A stretch of DNA of 64,000 nt from the NCBI GenBank assembly GCA_903848465.1, contig CAINGK010000099.1:1-64000 (forward strand). Reading direction: 5' to 3'. Made by a program: the position numbers and the translations under genes. Source of the stretch: an uncultured Verrucomicrobiota bacterium. GTDB taxonomy: Bacteria > Verrucomicrobiota > Verrucomicrobiia > Verrucomicrobiales > Verrucomicrobiaceae. Of the stretch, positions 10,501-19,406 are shown one piece after another (within the stretch, counting starts at the first letter, position 1; every line of letters starts with the position of its first letter). The notes beneath the pieces are model-generated. The model searched no databases. It was given only the letters and a program-made list of their open reading frames with translations, and was not told the origin of the DNA.

Positions 10501-11923
10501 AGGTGTCAGCGGCAGCTACGCAAGCATTCCCGCGCTGAACCTGAACACGAACACGCTGACCATCACCGGCTGGGTGCGGCGTAGCGGGACGCAGAACCCC
10601 TTCGCGTGCCTGGTCTTCTGCCGTGCGGGCACGACCGCGTGCGGTCTGCATTTGGGCACGGACAACGAGCTGCGCTACACCTGGAATAACGCCTCCGAGA
10701 CTTACAATTACAACTCCGGCCTGACCGTGCCGGATGCGCAGTGGACGTTTGTTGCGCTAGTGGTCACCCCCGACAACGCAACTCTTTACCTCCAGCCCCA
10801 GGGCGGCACCCTACAGAGCGCGGTGAATCCTGTGGCAAACGATGTCGCGGCCTTTGACGGTGTGACCACCTTGGGGCAGGACCCCGCCAGCAGCACCCGC
10901 TGCTTCCTCGGCGCGCTGGATGAGGTGCGCATCTACAACACCTCGCTGAGAATGGATCAGATCGCCGCGCTGGCCATCGCCACACCCACGGTTGACAGTG
11001 CTGCGGCAGCCGCGCCCGCCACGGTGACCAGCACGAACACGGCGCTCTCGGCGCTGGGAGCCAGCACGGTCTTTCCCGAGTCCGCCCTGAGCTACACCTG
11101 GGCTGCCACCACGCTGCCCGCAGGCGCGACCACGCCCGCCTTTAGCATCAATGGCAGCCATGCGGCCAGAAACACCGCAGTCTTCTTTTACCAAGCGGGC
11201 AGCTACACCTTCTCCGTCACTATTGCAGACGCGAGCGGTAGTACGGCCACCAGCAGCGTGGCAGTCACGGTGAATCAGACGCTTACATCAGTCAATATCA
11301 ACGCCAGCACGCCGGTCATCGGTGCGCAGATCACGCAGCAGTTTGCGGCGGCGGTGCTGGACCAATTTGGCAACAACCTCGCCGTACAGCCCACCTTCAT
11401 CTGGACCAGCACCGGCTACGGCAGTGTGGGCAGCGATGGCCTGTACACGACCCCATACGCGTCCGGTGCGGCCAGTGTCTCGGCCAGCTACAGCGGCATC
11501 AGCAGCGCCCCTATTGATGTGACCACCAATACCCCCTGGAAGACCTGGGTCACGGCCACCTTCAGCGCCGATGAAGCCCAAGACCCCACCGTCAGCGGCC
11601 CCCAGGCCAACCCGGCGGGGGACGGCATCACCAACCTCCTCAAGTATGCGCTCAATGCCGACCCCAGGGCCGCCACCCCGCACTTGCTGCCCGTGCTTGC
11701 TGTGGACGGGGACAACTTGACCTTCACGTACCCCCAGAACAACGCCGCGACCGACCTGACCTACGTGGTGGAGCAGTCCCAGGACCTGACTACCTGGACG
11801 GCAGCGACATCCTGCAAGACGTCCGTGCTGTCTGACGATGGCTTCACGAGCCTCATGCAAGCCAAAATCCCGCGTGGGACGGCGACGAAGCTACTGCTGC
11901 GGCTGAGGGTGGCGACGCCGTAG
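7550..11923 (+). CDS. Giant secreted Kelch / Ig-like / LamG surface protein
   Basis: A 1457-residue exported protein. A signal peptide lies at about residues 15-36; the ATG at 7592 or 7598 may be the real start. Residues 37-370 hold Kelch-type repeats of galactose-oxidase style (DGRVFVAGGEYG, FDPVTNTWTLAPP). A GOX-like C-terminal Ig module follows to about 480. PKD-like (490-580) and bacterial Ig-like (585-670) domains come next, then a concanavalin-like domain (675-845), a cadherin/VCBS-like stretch (855-925), a LamG domain (925-1110) and a second PKD/Ig-like pair (1115-1325). The tail (TNLLKYALNADP, then TYVVEQSQDLTTW) resembles a C-terminal module I recall from verrucomicrobial secreted proteins. 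It is probably an extracellular carbohydrate- or matrix-binding protein. No catalytic site is assigned. Confidence 0.85.
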   Translation: MMGNHSSSSWQCHRMQMRLLAVGVGLLALLAGVARAGTWTQLANAPPSDLVVMLLLTDGTVMAQGDDTLSWYQLKPDIQGSYVNGTWSTLPAMHDTRLYNSLQVLRDGRVFVAGGEYGTGSSSAEVFDPVTNTWTLAPPSGQIFDDSISEMLGDGRVLVAPVSPAVANGTVIYDPATNTWSAGPVPLRSQHEVSWTKLPDGSILSVDGINSPGQSERYIPALNQWVADANTPDVMFIGDETGCGHLLANGTTFYRGYTHTALYTPSGSSAPGTWVAGPDIPGGLNCGDTPGAVLPNSHVLFAAGPGYLTGPPSFFEYDPVANRIAQVDRPAGMTLNFPPYAITMLTLPDGGVLMKAGGVMYEYLSTSGAADTTFQPAIASISRNADGSHHLTGTNLNGFTEGAAYGDDFQMATNYPLVRLTDGTGNVYYARTFNWSSTAVQTGAAVQSTEFTLPPDAPDGTYALAVIASGIASAPVTLSIPDTAGDAAPTVATPAAATPGSITGTTTVLSVLGADSDGGGEPSLSYTWNTAAAPSGAAPSLSSNGTNAAKNTTATFHQAGNYTLVVTIRDVEGLSVSSSVSVTVSQTLSSVVVAPGTTNLAAGQTLQLSATELDQFGMTLNAQPTFTWAVTAGGGSVSSTGLYTAPGSGTLASVSATVGALSGTATMSVISAPWISADIDMPALTGTAYDSDSGTFTLSASGSGISGSEDQFHYAYRSLCGDGVITARVATQQNTADGAQAGVMIRASTDEGAAQAMMVITPGHGAAFQFRTSTDVSSVNSNTSGPTAPYWVRLVRSGNTITGYTAPDGTTWTQRGAANIPMSGAAVLMGLVVASTDPQTLCTATFDHISVLAAQNDALSVTTGGVGTVNVLANDTGPAGTPLTVSAFTQGALGTVVDTGGGVLQYLPLSGTAADTDSFTYMVSDGQGGAATATVVINGVLAWYKFDEGSGTTSIDATGDGQTCTLNGATWTTGIQGTGALSYAGVSGSYASIPALNLNTNTLTITGWVRRSGTQNPFACLVFCRAGTTACGLHLGTDNELRYTWNNASETYNYNSGLTVPDAQWTFVALVVTPDNATLYLQPQGGTLQSAVNPVANDVAAFDGVTTLGQDPASSTRCFLGALDEVRIYNTSLRMDQIAALAIATPTVDSAAAAAPATVTSTNTALSALGASTVFPESALSYTWAATTLPAGATTPAFSINGSHAARNTAVFFYQAGSYTFSVTIADASGSTATSSVAVTVNQTLTSVNINASTPVIGAQITQQFAAAVLDQFGNNLAVQPTFIWTSTGYGSVGSDGLYTTPYASGAASVSASYSGISSAPIDVTTNTPWKTWVTATFSADEAQDPTVSGPQANPAGDGITNLLKYALNADPRAATPHLLPVLAVDGDNLTFTYPQNNAATDLTYVVEQSQDLTTWTAATSCKTSVLSDDGFTSLMQAKIPRGTATKLLLRLRVATP

Positions 11924-12145
11924 TTTATGCGGCGTATCGAGTACTCTGCGCCAATCTTTCTACCTTCATTTGCAGCGTGTTCAGGGGCAGGCGTTGCCGC
12001 TTTATGACCGTGGTCAGGCTCTGCAGCGGATGCTCTCAAACCGCGCCCTGTCGCCGCGCTGGTCGAGATCCTGTTTTCCCACCTTGCGGCCACCGGCGGT
12101 TTGCATCATAGACGGGGTGTGAAATCTCATCTTCCGAATCATCCC

Positions 12146-12757
12146 ATGCAGATCTATCTCATCCGTCACGGCGAGGTGGAGGAGAAGTACCACAAGGTCT
12201 TTGGCGGCTCGCGCATTGACATGGGCCTGTCGCCCTTGGGCTTGCAGCAGGGGGCGGCGGTGGCGGCTTGGCTGAAGGACACGAAGATCGACGCGCTGTA
12301 TGCCAGCCCGATGCTGCGGGTGCAGCAGACGCTCTCACCCCTGGCACGGCAGCGTGGCCTGAAGGCGGAAGTGATGCCGGGGCTGATCGAGATCGACTTC
12401 GGCGACTGGACCGGGCACCGCTGGGATCAGGTGCAGGAGAACTTCGGCGTGAGCGCTTTTGACTGGCTGGAGATCATCGAAAACAACGGCATCATGAATG
12501 GCGAGACCATCGACAGTCTGATGACTCGCGTGCGCGAGTGCTTGCTGCAGATCATCCATGCGCACCCGCACCAGCAGGTGGCCATCTTCTGCCACGGCGG
12601 CATCATCCGCGCGATCATCGCGCTGCTGCTGGAAGTGCCGCTGAAGCAGATGGCTTATTTCAACATCGAGTACGGCAGCATCAGCATGGTGGAGCTCCTG
12701 CCAGAGCGGAAGCATGCGGTGGAGATTGAGCTGCTGAATTTTCAGCCGCCGGTGTGA
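12146..12757 (+). CDS. Histidine phosphatase (phosphoglycerate mutase-like)
   Basis: A 203-residue member of the histidine phosphatase superfamily. The catalytic motif IRHGE lies at residues 5-9, with RHGE carrying the phospho-accepting His. The second conserved His is in IFCHGGIIRAI near residue 150. The pattern and size resemble CobC-type alpha-ribazole phosphatases and small PGM-like phosphatases; no cobalamin genes are nearby, so the substrate is left open. The ATG at 12146 places the first strand at the N-terminus. Confidence 0.85.
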   Translation: MQIYLIRHGEVEEKYHKVFGGSRIDMGLSPLGLQQGAAVAAWLKDTKIDALYASPMLRVQQTLSPLARQRGLKAEVMPGLIEIDFGDWTGHRWDQVQENFGVSAFDWLEIIENNGIMNGETIDSLMTRVRECLLQIIHAHPHQQVAIFCHGGIIRAIIALLLEVPLKQMAYFNIEYGSISMVELLPERKHAVEIELLNFQPPV

Positions 12758-12766
12758 TAAAGTTAT

Positions 12767-13003
12767 CCAGTTGCGGCGCAACTGGAGTCAATGCTTCAAT
12801 AACCTCGCAGGAAGGGGGAGGCATTCGCAAGCCGAAGGCTGCCGCATAAAGTGGCCCGCAACAGTCCTCTGTGCGGCTCCGTGCGTACACGACGGGCCAG
12901 AAACCGCTCAGGGGACTGAGCGGCCCACTTTACTGGCGTCCTCGCGATGCCCATGGGCTAGCTTTCACCCTTGGGCGTTTTGCTCCAGTTGCGGCGCAAC
13001 TGG
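12767..13003. repeat. Pair of identical 19-bp palindromes framing a hairpin
   Basis: The palindrome CCAGTTGCGGCGCAACTGG (9-bp arms, 1-base centre) occurs at 12767-12785 and again, identically, at 12985-13003. Between them a further inverted repeat pairs a TAAAGTGGCCCGC arm with a GCGGCCCACTTTA arm with one interruption. The unit fills the convergent gap between the phosphatase gene and the aminopeptidase gene. Confidence 0.85.
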
Positions 13004-13009
13004 TCAACT

Positions 13010-14110
13010 TTAGTAATTCAGCGGCTTCAGCTCGGGCACCACAAACTTGCCATCTTTGCGGATGAGCTTGCCGTCGAAGTGGATTTCTCCGCCGCCGTAT
13101 TCGGGGCGCTGGATGTTGACGAGGTCCCAATGCACCTGGCTGCGGTTGCTGTTGTCGGCGACGCCTTCGTAGGCTTGGCCGGGGGTGAAGTGGAAGCTGC
13201 CGGCGATTTTTTCGTCGAAGAGGATGTCGCGCATCGGCTCTTTGATTTCGCGATTAAAGGCGATGGCGAATTCACCGATGTAGCGGGCACCTTCGTCACT
13301 GTCGAGAATCTTGTTGAGGGCGGTGGTGTTGTTGGCGGTGGCACTGACGATCTTGCCCTTGCTGAACTCCAGCTTCACACTGTCAAAGGCAATGCCCTGG
13401 TAGATCGTGGGAGCGTTGTAGCTGATGACGCCCTCGACGCTGTCTTTCACAGGTGCGCTGAAGACCTCGCCATCGGGGATGTTGTGGTTGCCGCCGCAGG
13501 CGATGGCCTTGAGGCCTTTGAGACTGAAGCGTAAATCGGTGCCGGGGCCGGTGATGTGGACCTGCTTGGTCTTGTCCATGAGCTGCTTCAGGGCCTTCAT
13601 GGCGGGCAGGAGGGCGGCGTAGTCGAGCAGGCAGACGCGGAAGAAGAAGTCTTCAAAGGCCTGGGTGCTCATGCCGGCCTGCTGGGCCATGGAGGCGGTG
13701 GGCCAGCGCAGGACGACCCAGCGGCTGTTGTTCACGCGCTCATTCTGCACGGGGCGCAGCTTGGCCATGACGAGCTTCATTTTATCTGCTGGCACGTCGG
13801 CGGCTTCGGTGATGTTGTGGCTGCCACGCACGGCGATGTAGCAGTCGGTCTGCTTCATGAGCGCGAGGTTGTTTTCTGCGATGATGTCGTACTGCTTCTC
13901 ATCCGCATGGATCATCTGCTCACGGGTGAGGACGGCGTCATTGATGCGCACCATGGGGAGGCCACCGACGGCGACGACTTCGCGGATGAGGCTCTGCCCG
14001 ACGGTGTTGGGCACATCAAAGAGGTCAATCCAGACCAGATCACCTTTTTTCACCTTGGTGGAGTAGCGGACAAGCTGGCGGGAGAGGGCGTCAATTCGGG
14101 GGTCGTGCAT
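13010..14110 (-). CDS. Aminopeptidase, M29 family
   Basis: A 366-residue cytoplasmic metallopeptidase. The N-terminus ([17 protein letters not shown]) and the C-terminal metal-site region ([23 protein letters not shown], then [11 protein letters not shown]) match the thermophilic aminopeptidase T / M29 family, which releases N-terminal residues from peptides using two metal ions. Full length for the family. The start at 14110 gives the expected N-terminus. It is read toward the palindrome pair and is divergent from the DUF3108 gene. Confidence 0.88.
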   Translation of the reverse strand: MHDPRIDALSRQLVRYSTKVKKGDLVWIDLFDVPNTVGQSLIREVVAVGGLPMVRINDAVLTREQMIHADEKQYDIIAENNLALMKQTDCYIAVRGSHNITEAADVPADKMKLVMAKLRPVQNERVNNSRWVVLRWPTASMAQQAGMSTQAFEDFFFRVCLLDYAALLPAMKALKQLMDKTKQVHITGPGTDLRFSLKGLKAIACGGNHNIPDGEVFSAPVKDSVEGVISYNAPTIYQGIAFDSVKLEFSKGKIVSATANNTTALNKILDSDEGARYIGEFAIAFNREIKEPMRDILFDEKIAGSFHFTPGQAYEGVADNSNRSQVHWDLVNIQRPEYGGGEIHFDGKLIRKDGKFVVPELKPLNY

Positions 14111-14175
14111 GATGTGGGGACTGTGGCGGAAAAGTCACGCGCTGGCAAAAGAGAAAATCGGGGTAATAGTGCCGC

Positions 14176-15036
14176 ATGCGTTATCTGCTCCTTCTCATGG
14201 GTGTGCTGGGGCATGCCCAGCTATTGGCCCAATCTCCCGAGTGGCTCAAAGAGCTGACGCCTGGCACCGCCGGAACCCAGAGGCCCGTGCCACCAGGCAA
14301 GCTGACTTTTGACATCGGCTGGAGTCATGTGATGACGGCGGGCCAGGCGACGCTGACTGTGCGTGAGGCGGGAGACTTCTGGCGTGCGGATGCCACCGCT
14401 GCGAGCACGGGTCTGGCGCGTGCGCTGTGGAAGTACGACTGCGAGATGACCTCCATCATGCATCGCGGTGATCTGCGGGCGCATTTTTTGAAGTACCGTG
14501 AGACGGACAGCGCAGAGACCTGCCGCTACCGCGTGTCGTTTGAGCAGCACCGGGTCGTGACGGAAACGCAGACGCTGCCGGTGAAGGGCTCTGCGAGCAC
14601 TGCTACGACGCTGTGCGCCTATGGCCCCATGGATGACCTTCTTTCCGTGATCCTCTATGTGCGCAGCTTGGAGCTGAAGAATGGGCAAAAAATCACGAGG
14701 GTGGTGCAGCCCTGGGACACGCCCTACCTGACCACGTTCGAGGTGCAGGGGCGTGAAACCATTGCGTATGGCGGGCAAAAGCGGCCCTGCATCAAGCTGG
14801 GGCTGCAGATCCGAAAAATCGACCGAACGACACTGGCCCTGAGCGCCTACAAGAAGATGAAGACGGCGACCATCTGGGTTTCTGATGACGAACTGCGAGT
14901 TCCCATCGAGATGAATGCCAGTGTCTTTGTCGGGTTCATGTTTGCCCGCCTGACGAAATTGGAACTGTTCAGCGGTAAAGAAGCGACGGCCGCTCTGCCT
15001 GCCAGCACCACGGTCAAACCACCGCTTGCGCCTTGA
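14176..15036 (+). CDS. DUF3108 domain exported protein
   Basis: A 286-residue protein with a signal peptide (MRYLLLLMGVLGHAQLLAQ). The mature part has LTFDIGWSHVMTAGQATLTV at its start and repeated beta strands with VWVSDDELRVPIEM-type ends (here TIWVSDDELRVPIEM). This matches DUF3108, a beta-rich periplasmic family of unknown function often near outer-membrane or envelope genes. The gene ends 10-20 bases before a dispersed intergenic repeat that also follows the DUF3500 gene. Confidence 0.8.
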   Translation: MRYLLLLMGVLGHAQLLAQSPEWLKELTPGTAGTQRPVPPGKLTFDIGWSHVMTAGQATLTVREAGDFWRADATAASTGLARALWKYDCEMTSIMHRGDLRAHFLKYRETDSAETCRYRVSFEQHRVVTETQTLPVKGSASTATTLCAYGPMDDLLSVILYVRSLELKNGQKITRVVQPWDTPYLTTFEVQGRETIAYGGQKRPCIKLGLQIRKIDRTTLALSAYKKMKTATIWVSDDELRVPIEMNASVFVGFMFARLTKLELFSGKEATAALPASTTVKPPLAP

Positions 15037-15054
15037 TCATCTCAAGGCGCTGTG

Positions 15055-15285
15055 CTGCCGATTTTCGGCCACTCCAAGGACGGCGGACCTTTTTGAGCGC
15101 CTGCGTCGTGACAGACCCGAAACCACGGACCCGCACAGCGGTTCCCTACCAGCCCTGAGGTGCCGCGCCACGCAGGGCTGCGCTGTAAGCGTCCCTAGAA
15201 TCCTTCGCCCCAGCGCGGGCTACTACCTCAACGTCCCCCCCTTTGCCGCCACTACCGCCTCCGATTCATGCGATATACGGCAGCA
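15055..15285 (+). repeat. About 200-bp intergenic repeat, copy A
   Basis: Closely similar, in the same orientation, to 24046-24285. Shared blocks include GACGGCGGACCTTTTTG, GTGACAGACCCGAAA, GCCGCGCCACGCAGGGC and GTCCCTAGAATCCTTCG, in the same order with near-constant spacing. Both copies start shortly after the stop codon of an exported-protein gene on the same strand. No open frame is shared, so it is probably a non-coding dispersed repeat or a conserved 3' untranslated element. Confidence 0.85.
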
Positions 15286-15289
15286 CTAC

Positions 15290-15937
15290 TCAAGGCGCTG
15301 CGGGTGCTGCTTCGATGCTGATTTTGATGTCGTCAAAGAATACCGGTTCACCTGAAAAGGGAGTGGCCCAGATGGCGCATTTGCCCTGGCCTTTGAGGTT
15401 TTTGTCCTCGTGCTTGATGAGCGGTTCCGCTGGCTCTGCGGCATCGGCAGGCCAGGCTTTGCCAGTGATGGCCCAGGCGTCGCCTGCGCCTTTTTTGGCT
15501 TCGAGTTTGACCTTCACCCACACTTCGCTGGTCCAGGCAAAGGGAACGGTGACGAGTGTCTGATCTTTCTTGATGAGATCGAGTGATTTCTTGGCGGGAT
15601 TGACGATGAGCCGGTACCCGCTCATGCCATGCACGCTGACGCCAAAGCGCGGTGTGCTGCGGCCACGCTTGATGGCGAGAATTTTGGCCTCGATGCTCGC
15701 GTTGCCGCTGGCGGAGACGGCGAGTTGCGCGCTGGCGTCAGTGACGGGATTGGGGTCGATGATGATGGCTTTGTTGCCATCGCGCGCGCCGATCTTGATG
15801 GTGCCATCCACCACGAAGACTTCCTTGGGCGGTTCACCTTCAGCCCAGTCGTCGGCCTTGATCTCGAAGGATTGAAGCTGCTGGGCGTGGAGAGAGCAGG
15901 TGGCGAGCAGGCTGGCGGCAAGAAGCAGGCGTTTCAT
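15290..15937 (-). CDS. Secreted protein, concanavalin-like fold suspected
   Basis: A 215-residue protein with a signal peptide (MKRLLLAASLLATCSLHAQ). The body alternates beta strands (GNASIEAKILAIKRG, then RFGVSVHGMSGYRLIVNP) and ends with PVFFDDIKISIEAAP, a terminal strand pattern common in concanavalin-like glucanase/lectin domains. That fold is an inference; no catalytic residues are recognised. The stop is immediately beside intergenic repeat copy A. The aldolase gene is upstream on the same strand with a 21-base gap, so the two may be co-transcribed. Confidence 0.65.
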   Translation of the reverse strand: MKRLLLAASLLATCSLHAQQLQSFEIKADDWAEGEPPKEVFVVDGTIKIGARDGNKAIIIDPNPVTDASAQLAVSASGNASIEAKILAIKRGRSTPRFGVSVHGMSGYRLIVNPAKKSLDLIKKDQTLVTVPFAWTSEVWVKVKLEAKKGAGDAWAITGKAWPADAAEPAEPLIKHEDKNLKGQGKCAIWATPFSGEPVFFDDIKISIEAAPAAP

Positions 15938-15958
15938 GGCGGAAAAAACGAAACTGCT

Positions 15959-16777
15959 TTAGCGCACCGGTTCTTTCAGCAGCGCGAGGGCTTCCAGCGC
16001 CGAGGCATCTTCATGGACGATGGCCGCGAGGCTGCGGGCGATGGCGGCAGGAGTTTTGTGCTGCCAGACATTGCGACCGATGGCGATGCCAGCGGCTCCG
16101 GCGTCCATGGCGTCTTCGACCATTTTCAAGAGGCCTGCGTCGTCGCCCATGGCGGCACCACCGAGGATGATGACGGGCACGAAGCTCTGCCCCACAATGC
16201 GGCGGAAGTCTTCCACGGTACCGTTGGTGGGGTAGGGGGTCTTCACCACATCCGAGCCAAGCTCTGCTGCGAGACGGACAGCAAAGCTGACATTCTCCAC
16301 GGTGTATTTTTCCGGCGCACCCAGGGCGTAGGGCAGGGACTCAAGGATGACGGGGATGTCGGTGTCGAGGCTGAGGCGGATGAGATCGGCGCACTCCTGG
16401 AAATTTGCCTTCTCATAGGCGGAGCCGGGGTAGAGCATGTTCATGACCGCGTTGGCTCCGACCATTTCTGCCTCCTCAACGCCAAAGACGCCAATGCTGC
16501 CAGCGCCTTCACCGGTGGTGCGGGTGTTGTAAACGTCGGTGCGCAGGATGATGCCCTTGCCGGCGAGGCTGTCCGCAGCACGCAGCGCGACGCCGAGGTT
16601 CATGACGTAGCCATCGACGAATTCATTGACCTGGTCGATGAGCTGAAAGGGGTTTTCCAAACCAGGCACGGGAATGGCACAACCGTGGTCGATGGGGAGG
16701 ATGACGGTCTTGCCGTTGCGAAAGAGGGCTTCGAGATTTTCCTGGCGGTTCATGGGGTCGGGTATGGAATGAGGCAT
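15959..16777 (-). CDS. Class I fructose-bisphosphate aldolase / LsrF-like (DhnA type)
   Basis: About 272 residues in a TIM-barrel aldolase sequence. Recognisable segments are VILPIDHGCAIPVPG (N-terminal strand), GSDVVKTPYP with the probable Schiff-base Lys, and VPVIILGGAAMGDDAG plus GAAGIAIGRNVWQ, the phosphate-binding end of DhnA/DeoC-type aldolases. The likely reaction is reversible aldol cleavage of fructose 1,6-bisphosphate or a related phosphorylated ketose. ATGs at 16777 and 16753 are both possible; the longer ORF back to 16966 would run into the upstream gene and looks spurious. Confidence 0.85.
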   Translation of the reverse strand: MPHSIPDPMNRQENLEALFRNGKTVILPIDHGCAIPVPGLENPFQLIDQVNEFVDGYVMNLGVALRAADSLAGKGIILRTDVYNTRTTGEGAGSIGVFGVEEAEMVGANAVMNMLYPGSAYEKANFQECADLIRLSLDTDIPVILESLPYALGAPEKYTVENVSFAVRLAAELGSDVVKTPYPTNGTVEDFRRIVGQSFVPVIILGGAAMGDDAGLLKMVEDAMDAGAAGIAIGRNVWQHKTPAAIARSLAAIVHEDASALEALALLKEPVR

Positions 16778-16838
16778 TTCTTCGCAGCGATGCACGCTGC
16801 GTGCAAACCAAAATCCAACTCCTTCGGTTCCGCCTGCC

Positions 16839-17186
16839 TCAGCGTTTGATGCTCTGGGGCTTGTTTTTGACTTTTTCGATTTCGCGGTTGGAGCTCTCCA
16901 CCTCACGCTCAAAGCGCGTTTTATCACGCTTGTGCTCGCGCACCTGATCCACCGTCCATATCGCACCGCTGATGCTGGTGCTCAGCAGGAGCAGGAAGAG
17001 GATGTAGCAGATGAAGGACATCTGGCGCTCATGCTGGCGCCGCATTTCGCGGTCAGAATCCACGTCAAGCACTCCGAGGAGGTCCATCCACCAGAGGCGC
17101 CAGACGCTCGGATCGCGCGCAATGTTCAAGATCCAGAAACTGATGAACAGCGCTAGTATGGAGGCGATGGCGAGGCCAATGGGCAT
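16839..17186 (-). CDS. Small membrane protein with C-terminal coiled coil
   Basis: A 115-residue protein. Membrane helices lie at about residues 1-22 and 57-77. Between them is a charged loop (VDSDREMRRQHERQM). The C-terminal 35 residues are highly charged (EHKRDKTRFEREVESSNREI) and likely to form a coiled coil. No family is recognised. It lies between the pilin gene and the aldolase gene on the same strand. Confidence 0.6.
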   Translation of the reverse strand: MPIGLAIASILALFISFWILNIARDPSVWRLWWMDLLGVLDVDSDREMRRQHERQMSFICYILFLLLLSTSISGAIWTVDQVREHKRDKTRFEREVESSNREIEKVKNKPQSIKR

Positions 17187-17252
17187 GTGTTATCAATCTT
17201 TGCCCTGAGATGCCCCGTCAATAGCGTTTTTCAAATGATCTTGTCATCAAAA

Positions 17253-17963
17253 TCACCAGTTTTTGATCCACCGCACCGATACCGACGGGGAATTCAATGC
17301 GGCGGTGCTTCTCATGGAGGCGTTGGCGTCGTCCTCGCCGTAGGACCAGAGATCATACGTGGCATTGATGGTGATGGGGGTGGTATTGGAGTTGGAACCT
17401 GAACTTGAATTCGTGCCCGTGCTGGGAGTGGTTGGGGCAGCGGCTTTGATGTACTGGAATGGATGGCCAAAGCCGTCGATGAGGATGTAGGTGGAATTTT
17501 TTTTGGTGAAAATGGACTGAGGAATTTCGACCAACATCTTGTTTTTGACCTCGGCGGCCCCGTCCACTTTCCCATCGGACATGCTGCTTGCGCTACCGCT
17601 TGCTGAGCCAGTGGTGGTGCTAGTGACTCCTCTGATCTGATCGAATCCGTCACCCGTCAGCGCCTGATAGAGGCAGGCCGCTCCGGAAACGTCATACGCG
17701 AATCTGCCGGGGGGGAACTGCATCATCTGACCAGAGTTATTCGGCTGCGGGTATTCACCAAATTCCACATTGTAACGTTCAAGGGCAAGTTTGATCGTTT
17801 CGAACGTGCCGGTGGTGACGCGCCGTTTGGATGAGCGCATGGCATAGGTGTAGGCACCCAGGGTCAGCGCGGCAAGCAGTGCAATGAGGGTGACGACAAT
17901 GAGCATCTCCACCAGGGTGAAGGCGCGGGTGTGCGAACGGGTTTTGAAATGGCTTGATTTCAT
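17253..17963 (-). CDS. gspG: Type II secretion pseudopilin, GspG-like
   Basis: A 236-residue protein with a class III prepilin leader: a basic 14-residue prefix, then FTLVEMLIVVTLIALLAALTLG. Glu lies at the expected +5 position. The residue before Phe is Ala, not the usual Gly. The mature part has the GspG-like stretch LALERYNVEFGEYPQPNNSG and is followed by a Ser/Gly-rich loop near GSASGSASS. The ATG at 17963 is used because the longer ORF would overlap gspF. The product is expected to form the pseudopilus of the secretion system encoded upstream. Confidence 0.85.
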   Translation of the reverse strand: MKSSHFKTRSHTRAFTLVEMLIVVTLIALLAALTLGAYTYAMRSSKRRVTTGTFETIKLALERYNVEFGEYPQPNNSGQMMQFPPGRFAYDVSGAACLYQALTGDGFDQIRGVTSTTTGSASGSASSMSDGKVDGAAEVKNKMLVEIPQSIFTKKNSTYILIDGFGHPFQYIKAAAPTTPSTGTNSSSGSNSNTTPITINATYDLWSYGEDDANASMRSTAALNSPSVSVRWIKNW

Positions 17964-18000
17964 GACTCCAAGGTTGGTTGGTTGGGGGTGGACCTGTGGC

Positions 18001-19284
18001 CTAGCCGCCGGCACCGCCGCTGAGGTTCTTGATCACTTCGATGAGCGGGAGGAAGAGGGCCATCACGATCGTGCCGACGACGACGGCGAGGACGACGATC
18101 ATCAGCGGCTCCAGCATGGAAGTGAGGGCGGAGACGGCATTGTCCACTTCGTCTTCATACACATCGGCAATCTTCAGCAACATTTCGGGCAATTGGCCGG
18201 TTTCCTCGCCCACATCGACCATGGAGATCACCATGGGAGGGAACACGCCGCTGGACTCTAGGGGGGCCACCATGGATTCCCCTTCTTTGACAGCATCATG
18301 CACCTTGGTGATGGCGTCTGACACAATGGTGTTGCCAGCGGTGTCACGGGTAATATTCAAGGCCTGCAAGATCGGCACGCCGGAGGTCACCAGCGTACCC
18401 AGGGTGCGGGTAAAGCGTGAGATGGCAGTTTTGCTCTGCACATCACCAAACATCGGCAGCTTGAGTTTCATCTTGTCAATCCACCGGCGTCCGCCTTTGG
18501 TGGCGGCCATCATCCGCCAGCCGACAATGATCGCCGTTATGGTGCCCACGATGTACCAGAGGTTGTCCATCATGCTGCGGCTGAAACCGATGACAAATTT
18601 GGTCAGCGCGGGCAGCTTGGATTTGCCGCCGGGGATCATGTCATCAAAGATGGATTCAAAGCGTGGCACGATGACCAGCATGAGGAAGACCATGATGCCT
18701 GCGGCGATGAACATGACGATGATGGGGTACACCATCGCTGCGACGATCTTGTTTTTGAGCTTCTGCGCCTTTTCTTGATACTCGGCCAGACGGTTGAGCA
18801 CGAGTTCGAGCACACCGCCAAGTTCCCCGGCCTTCACCATGTTGACGTAGAGCTTGTTGAAGATGCGCGGGTACTGCTGCAGGCTTTCGGAGAAGGTGCT
18901 GCCGGTCTGAACATTTTCCGCGAGGGTGTTGATGGTCCCTTTCATCACGGGGTTCGGCTCCTGCCGTCCCAGCACCGTGAGTCCACGCAGCAATGGCAGG
19001 CCGGAGTCGATCAGCGTTGCCAATTGGCGTGTGAAAATCATCAGGCTCTTGCTCTTGACCTTGGCGTTGGCACCGATTTTGACGGTCTTGGTCTTGCCCT
19101 TGGCGGAGGATTTGGCGCGTTTCTTGATCGCAGCAGACTGCCCCTGACCGTCGGCGGCGACGCTTGTCGGATAGAGGCCGGACTGGCGCAGTTGATTGAC
19201 GGCATCTGCTTCGGAGGCGGCATCAAGATCTCCGGCGGTTTCCTGTCCGTTCTGATCCAGGGCGATGTAATGAAACGTGGGCAT
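18001..19284 (-). CDS. gspF: Type II secretion inner-membrane protein GspF
   Basis: A 427-residue polytopic protein with two GspF/PilC domains. The first carries FTRQLATLIDSGLPLLRGL near residue 85. The second carries FTRTLGTLVTSGVPILQAL near residue 285. Membrane helices are near residues 185-212, 240-258 and 390-415. The Lys-rich segment KKRAKSSAKGKTKTVK lies between the N-terminal ARC-type motif and the first domain. It is the platform on which the ATPases act and lies between gspE and gspG in one leftward operon. Confidence 0.93.
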   Translation of the reverse strand: MPTFHYIALDQNGQETAGDLDAASEADAVNQLRQSGLYPTSVAADGQGQSAAIKKRAKSSAKGKTKTVKIGANAKVKSKSLMIFTRQLATLIDSGLPLLRGLTVLGRQEPNPVMKGTINTLAENVQTGSTFSESLQQYPRIFNKLYVNMVKAGELGGVLELVLNRLAEYQEKAQKLKNKIVAAMVYPIIVMFIAAGIMVFLMLVIVPRFESIFDDMIPGGKSKLPALTKFVIGFSRSMMDNLWYIVGTITAIIVGWRMMAATKGGRRWIDKMKLKLPMFGDVQSKTAISRFTRTLGTLVTSGVPILQALNITRDTAGNTIVSDAITKVHDAVKEGESMVAPLESSGVFPPMVISMVDVGEETGQLPEMLLKIADVYEDEVDNAVSALTSMLEPLMIVVLAVVVGTIVMALFLPLIEVIKNLSGGAGG

Positions 19285-19406
19285 AAGGGGCGTATCGGGC
19301 GGCTTTGTTCAGAGTAATTTTAGAATACCGGGACGGCGGGCGTTCTGTCCATCAAATAATGTGCAGGGTTGCACACGGGCAGGTGCCGGCGGCGGCGTTG
19401 CGGGAA

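Noticed and set aside
12971..14257. Two open frames antisense to the aminopeptidase
   Set aside because: They lie wholly over a clear M29 gene and show no recognisable domain.
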